Below, in pieces: positions 38,801-44,800 of a DNA stretch of 64,000 nt. The stretch is from Tridacna crocea. Its lineage: Eukaryota > Mollusca > Bivalvia > Cardiida > Cardiidae. The stretch lies in the NCBI GenBank assembly GCA_943736015.1, contig OX031068.1, positions 26,110,296 to 26,174,295 of the forward strand. The letters run 5' to 3'. The notes under the pieces are model-generated. The model was not told the origin of the DNA. It saw only the letters and a list, made by a program, of their open reading frames with translations, and ran no database searches. The position numbers and the translations under genes are program-made. Positions within the stretch are counted from its first letter, which is position 1, and each line of letters opens with the position of its first letter.

Positions 38801-41800
38801 ATGTCATCTAGTGTGGTCATAAAAGTAACATCAGTTTGACCGTGCCAGAATGTTGTTATTTGCATCAGTCAAGTAGATCTACATAGAATACATGAATATA
38901 TGAGGTCTTTGAAAAAACAATAACTGGAAAAAATGGGGAGGGGTCTATATTAATGCAAATAAGTAGTAACCTTGTTTACAGTGCAATGTTGGGCAGTATA
39001 GTCCCAAAGAAATTACGATAGCAGACTAAAAAAATAGTTAAATAACATGAATGATATCTTATTGCCAGTCGGTTGTCTCCCATGTATTTCAGTTTGAAAA
39101 AAACACCACATCCGCCAAATTTCAAATTGGGAAAATAACAATTTGTGTATGGATATAAGACCCCACGTAGGCAAGGATAGTTACTGTAAGTAATAAAACA
39201 TTGGTTGATAAATCATTAACTGGGTTATCAGTATAATTCGATCACTAGACAGCCCCTTATAATTAGGAAAAATATGTACATATCTAGGTCACGGTTACTT
39301 CAAGACTTCGTTCAAGGTTATTGACAAACAACGTTTACTATTCAGATCTTAACCCTTTACTTCATAGATACTCATTTCTACGCATTACTTGTAGTAGCCT
39401 TTGGTAAACATTGTGGCAAAAGGTGAAATTGCTCGTGATGAGCAATTTCACCTTTTGTCACAATGTTTTCTATGCTATCAAAAGGTGTCATATACACATA
39501 AGAAACTGCTTCATCGTTGCTGTTATAAAGGGTCAATTAGAGATACCATAGAAATGTCTTATGGGGTAAAGGGTTAATTGATCTACATGTACCTGTAGCA
39601 GGATCCGGTATGTTGATTTTAAGCTTGTGTCCTAGATCAAATATTTCATAGCGACTTTTTTAAATTGTGTATCCAAAGTAAGGCGAGAAGAAAAATTTTA
39701 TCGGGACCTGCGAGCAAGGGGTTCATTTTATGAAGATATATTTATAATATTAAATTTAGCTACATGTATCTTTCAGTGGAAAAAAATATTGCCATAATTC
39801 TGTAGAATCTTGTTCATCAATTAACAGAAATTGAAGATTTTTTAGATAGAATTTATTCCTACAGGCGATTCGTTTGGTTGAGACTTTATGATTTTCGCAT
39901 AAATTTAATTCAATAATTCATTGCATGATGAACCACCAAGACAACATACTGCATATGAAAATTATTGTGACAAAAGGAGAAAATTCTGGAAGATCTTGTA
40001 AGAAGATCTAATTTATTGTTTTTGAAGCACCAGTAACTTTGTCTTAAACTTTCAAAGAACTTTACATACTTCAGTTGATATTGATTCTCTATTATCTGAC
40101 CAGATTGACTATAAAGTTTTTTGCTAAAAGTTTGTTTTGCAAGTTTATTACTCAATCCATTACTGTGAGAATCTGTGTTTCTTTGACCCTGAGGGAGAGG
40201 GTTTTCTGAAAACACTGTAGGAAAAGTACAAAATGCAGGTGTACCAGCATCCACCTTTTGTTAGTTCTTAATCATGAACCCAAAATTTGGACATGTCCAC
40301 ACTTAAAGCAATTGCACATGACAGTTTCAATGTTGCACAAATGATATTATTTGTCTTTAACAAGGTAGAAAGCATTGTTGCAAAAGGACAAAGTGCCGGT
40401 TACCATTTATTCCTTTTTCCACAATATTTCCAAAATACATGTACATGTACTTCTCCCTCAGTTTTGTTAAAAACTTGGGATAATGGGGTGGGGGGGGGAG
40501 GGGGGCATACAATGTGGCAACAGATTGGGTTGCTTATTGATGAACAATTTCATCTTTTATCACCATGTTTTCACCCTTGATGGTTTATCAACTCTTCACC
40601 CCACGTTCTGTGCAGTCTGATTTTGATCTACACTGTCCATAGAAAAACTAGTTAAGTCAGTTCCAGTGCTTTAAGGGCTAATCAAATTCAAATCCCATTT
40701 TATCCATATCGGATCTGCTGGCTAAGAATTCTTCAAATAGTGGCATGTCAAAAATGTTTCTGTTTTGTTTGAAAGGGAGGAAACATTTTATAAAGTCATC
40801 TTGGCCTGTTATCACCAAACCCTTTACTCCATAGATACTCATTTCTATGCATTGTTTGTAGGAGCCTTTGGAAAACATTGTGACAAAAGGTGAAATTGTT
40901 CGTGACAAGCAATTTCACCTTTTGTCACAATGTTTTCTATGCTTTCAAAAGGTGTCATATACACATAAGAAATGGCTTATCCTTGCTGTCATTTAGGGTC
41001 ATTTAGAGATACCATAGAAATGCCTTATGGGGTAAAAGGTTAAGCCATACACAGAAGTTGTTTTTTCTGTTAACCCTTTCCCAAACAATCCCTGGTTTTC
41101 ATGGGTCGGGAATAGAAGCCTTTTGAAAACATTGTGGGAAAAGGAGAAAATGCTGGTAACCAGCATTTTCTCCTTTTCCCACAATGTTTTATACTCTGTC
41201 ATATAGAAAAATCATCTTGTTAGCAACTGTTAATTTGTCACCGGCTAAATGCTTTCAATTTGGCCTGGTTCCAAATTTGCCATTTGAGAAAGGGTTAAAT
41301 GGGTAGGTTACATGGTAGCTGATTATAGATGAATGAATCGCACCAGGTAGTGTTTTATAAAGTAAATGTTTATTTCATTTTGAAATTCAAGGTAATGGTT
41401 GTTGTTTTGAAAATGGTGAGATTCTTTACCCAGAATGCCTAAATTAGATAAATGTGTATTTGTAGAATGCCATGTAGTGGAATATAATGATGGAAAAAAA
41501 GTATTGTTTTTCATAAGCACTAAAAAGGGGAAATAATGATTGTATGGCCAGGCTCCAAAATCATTTGTAATGAGGACCCAAAGATTTATTTCATTTTGGC
41601 ACATACTGTTAAACATTATAGGTATAGAAATACTTCATAATTAAGAAATACAAAGTCAAAATACAAAAACACTTTTTAATGTTTTTTAATGTATTTGAAT
41701 AGGAATGCAAGTACTTTACAATCATATTTCAATACTTTTGGAATACTTTTGAATTTCTAAATGAATTTCATTTCGTTAAAGAAAAATAGCATAATCTCTT

Positions 41801-44800
41801 GATATCATTATATGACAAGAAATGTCTATAGTAGTAGACCTGTAGTATCAACCCTTTACCAAACAACCACTTGTTTTTAAAATCCTGAGATAGAAGCCTT
41901 TTGAAAACATTGTGGGAAAAGGAGAAAATGCTGGTCACCATTTCCCACAATGTTTTCTACCCTGCTGGAAATAAATTTCAGTTATTTAGTTACAGGGATT
42001 TTTTTTCATTTGCAAATGCCTTAAAATTGGACAAGTTATTTTTTTTGTCTTTTGGTAAAGAGTTAAAGTATTTGGAAAATAACCATAGGCATAACTTCTA
42101 TTACGCACACCGCTCCTCGGATACCCCGGGGTCTCCCTATTTGCTACGCTACATCGACCCCTGGGACAATTAGTTGAATTTCCTTCGCTTTACCGCTAGC
42201 CGAATGCTGGCTTTTCATTGGTTCCATCATCATTTTGTGATGGGCGAGTGTACTGTACGCTATGACGTTTCGTATCGATTTTCGGCGGCTCGCTTTACCG
42301 CTGGCCGAATGCTGGCTTTTCATTGGTTCTATCATCATTTTGTGATGGGCGAGTGGACTGTATGGTATGACGTTTCGTATCGATTTTCGGCGGCTGATTC
42401 AAAGTTTTATTAGTCAATTGTCCCAGGGTCGATGTAGCGTAGCAAATAGGGAGACCCTGGGGTATCCGAGGATGACGCACACCATGCATGTGCGTAATGT
42501 TAAAAAAAATCAAGAATAGGTCATAGGTTGCATCTTTTCGCATATTTCTCAGTATGGCCATTTTCTAAAACAGCCAAGATTTAAAAAAAAAAAAAATTCT
42601 GCCTCAGAAGAGGCTTAGAGGGGGAGACCCGCTCTCGTGCTCTTTCTCTTCCCCCTCCCCTCGTGCCTACGGTGTGCATATACATGTAATTCACTTTTTC
42701 TTGGTTACGCCCCTGATAACCTGCCCAAAAAACTTACCAACCTTTCTAATCTTCCATCCATCAATTATTAATTTGTTATTTTTTCCCAGTTATGCAGGTC
42801 ATTGTTTTTCTTTCTGCTCTATAGTGGTTTTTATATAAAAAAAAAAAAAGGAGGGAGAGAACGAAAAAGCAACATACTCATGGAACTGTGAAAAACCGCC
42901 TAACTGTGACCGATTAATGGTCAAAGGGAGAAAATTCGCATTCACTTGTGTCTTAAGTTATATCAGAGTTGTCGTTCTTGTTTGACAGTACAGCCTAAAA
43001 CCAAAGACGAATGTAAGATATGTCATTCTGGAAGTCTCACAGACGATCGATAATCAAACTATCTTTTTAGCCCATTTAGTGAAATTATAATTATATTCTC
43101 ATGAAATTTTAACGAATCTCTATAGTCCCAAAGAAATTACGATGGCAGACTAATGAAAAGGTAGTTGAATAACATGAATTATATTTTTTTTACTACCAGT
43201 TGGTAGTCTCCCTTGCATTTCAATTTGTAAACAACACATCCGCCAAATTTCAAATTGGGAATAAACAAGTTTGTGTATCGAGATAAGACCCAACATAGTA
43301 AATAAGAGTTCATGTAAGTAATACAACACTTGAAAATAAATCATTCGATCACTAGAAGAATCCCTAAAAATTGAAAAAAAATGTACATTATAATCTAGGT
43401 CAAGGCGTCATTCAAGGTCATCGACATATAGGCTACCGTTAACCAATCCATTTCAATAGATCTGCCTTTAAATAACTGGTAGGAAGTAAAAATCCGGTGT
43501 GTTGATCTAAGCTTATGCTTTGCAAAAAATCTGTCCTGACGATTTAGTGTCATGTGTATCCAAAATGTGCGAAGAAAATTTTCTATCAGATCGGCTACCA
43601 AGAACCATTTCATGAACCGCCAGTAGGCCAACATAAGTATATAATTGAATACCGCTAACTGTAGGTGGAAATCATTCAAGAAATATTATTATGATTCTCC
43701 CGAGTATCACATGACAGAAAGTTCATTTTGGGAAGAATTTATTGTTGATTCCCACAGGCGATTCGTTTGGTTGAGAATTTAAGCCGGTGTAACGTTGTAA
43801 AGTGATCCCCATAGAATAATGACCCCCCGGTCATTATTTTATATAGAATATGGACCGGGGGGTCCATATTCTTTATAAAATAATGACCGGGGGTCCATAT
43901 TCTTTATAAGATAATGACCGGAGGGTCCATATTCTATATAAAATAATGACCGGGGGGGTCCATATTCTATATAAAATAATGACCGGGGGGTCATTATTCT
44001 ATGGGGGTCACTTTACAACGTTACACCGGCCATTTTGGCATTTGGGGAGCAGACATGTCGCTATTATAAGGGAGGTCACTCTGAGTTATTTTTACACTGA
44101 GACTGTACGAGTTTTCTCCCTTAGACCATAAAAATAAAGCAAGAATCCTATTCATTAACTCACACTTGTTCGATAAAGGTGAAATGAATAATCTATTATT
44201 TAATGAATGATAAGCAGACAATCGACTGCTTATGAAATTATGGTGGTAAAAGAAGAAATTGCTGGAAGATTTTAGAAGTAATTTATTATTGTTGACATAA
44301 AATTTTCACTAACTTTCCCGGTTGCTTCAACTTATATTGGTTGTCTTTTTTTCGGACCAAAATGAATTTTAAATTTCTTTCTTAAAGTTTGTTTTTGTTA
44401 TTTTACTACCTCATCCTTACTGTGATGAATTAATGAAATAGATCATTTCAGTATGGAAGTATGTCCATAATACTTTTAAGTTATTTGATTTTTTTTTTTG
44501 TGTGTGTGTGTGTGGGGGGGGGGGTCGGGAGAATATGTTAGGAAATAGCGGTCAGTGTAACTAGTTTACCATGCAACAAAAATGTGGACTTATCCAAACT
44601 ACTTATCATGAGCATAAAGTACTTCTAATAAGCTTAAATATTAGTTTGTTTTACAAATTCCTTCATCAGGGAGGAATTATTGTATAAAATCATCTAGTCC
44701 TGCATTCACCAACCATTCTTAATTTCAGTTTGAGTCTTCTTATAGATTTGAAATACAACCTTTGATAGGCTAAACCATTTAGTTACTGGTACTTTCAAAT

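Larger units (their letters stand above)
33575..40175 (+). repeat. Duplicated block, copy 1 (interrupted)
   Basis: 33575-34167 and 38996-40175 align in order with copy 2 at 41690-44425: shared strings include GCATTTGAATAGGA, CAGCCTAAAACCAAAGACGA, AGTCCCAAAGAAATTACGAT, CATCCGCCAAATTTCAAATT and CAGGCGATTCGTTTGGTTGA. 34168-38995 is absent from copy 2, with TA at both junctions. Substantially diverged, so old. Could be two copies of one unknown element. Confidence 0.75.
41690..44425 (+). repeat. Duplicated block, copy 2
   Basis: Homologous to copy 1 but carries its own insertions: a MITE (41848), a foldback element (42101) and a TIR element (43783). TGGTC.AAGGGAGAAAA.TCG at 42912 recurs inverted at 44108-44128, hinting that part of the block is itself a TIR element of about 1.2 kb. 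Confidence 0.72.

Noticed and set aside
42144-42561. Overlapping open frames on both strands with internal repeats (AFHWFHHHFVMGE)
   Set aside because: Explained by the 105-bp tandem units of the TIR element; no codon-like divergence between the units.
43783-44030. Hydrophobic/His-rich frames over the G-run repeats
   Set aside because: Frame runs through the core repeats and TIR; copy-number variation would shift it.
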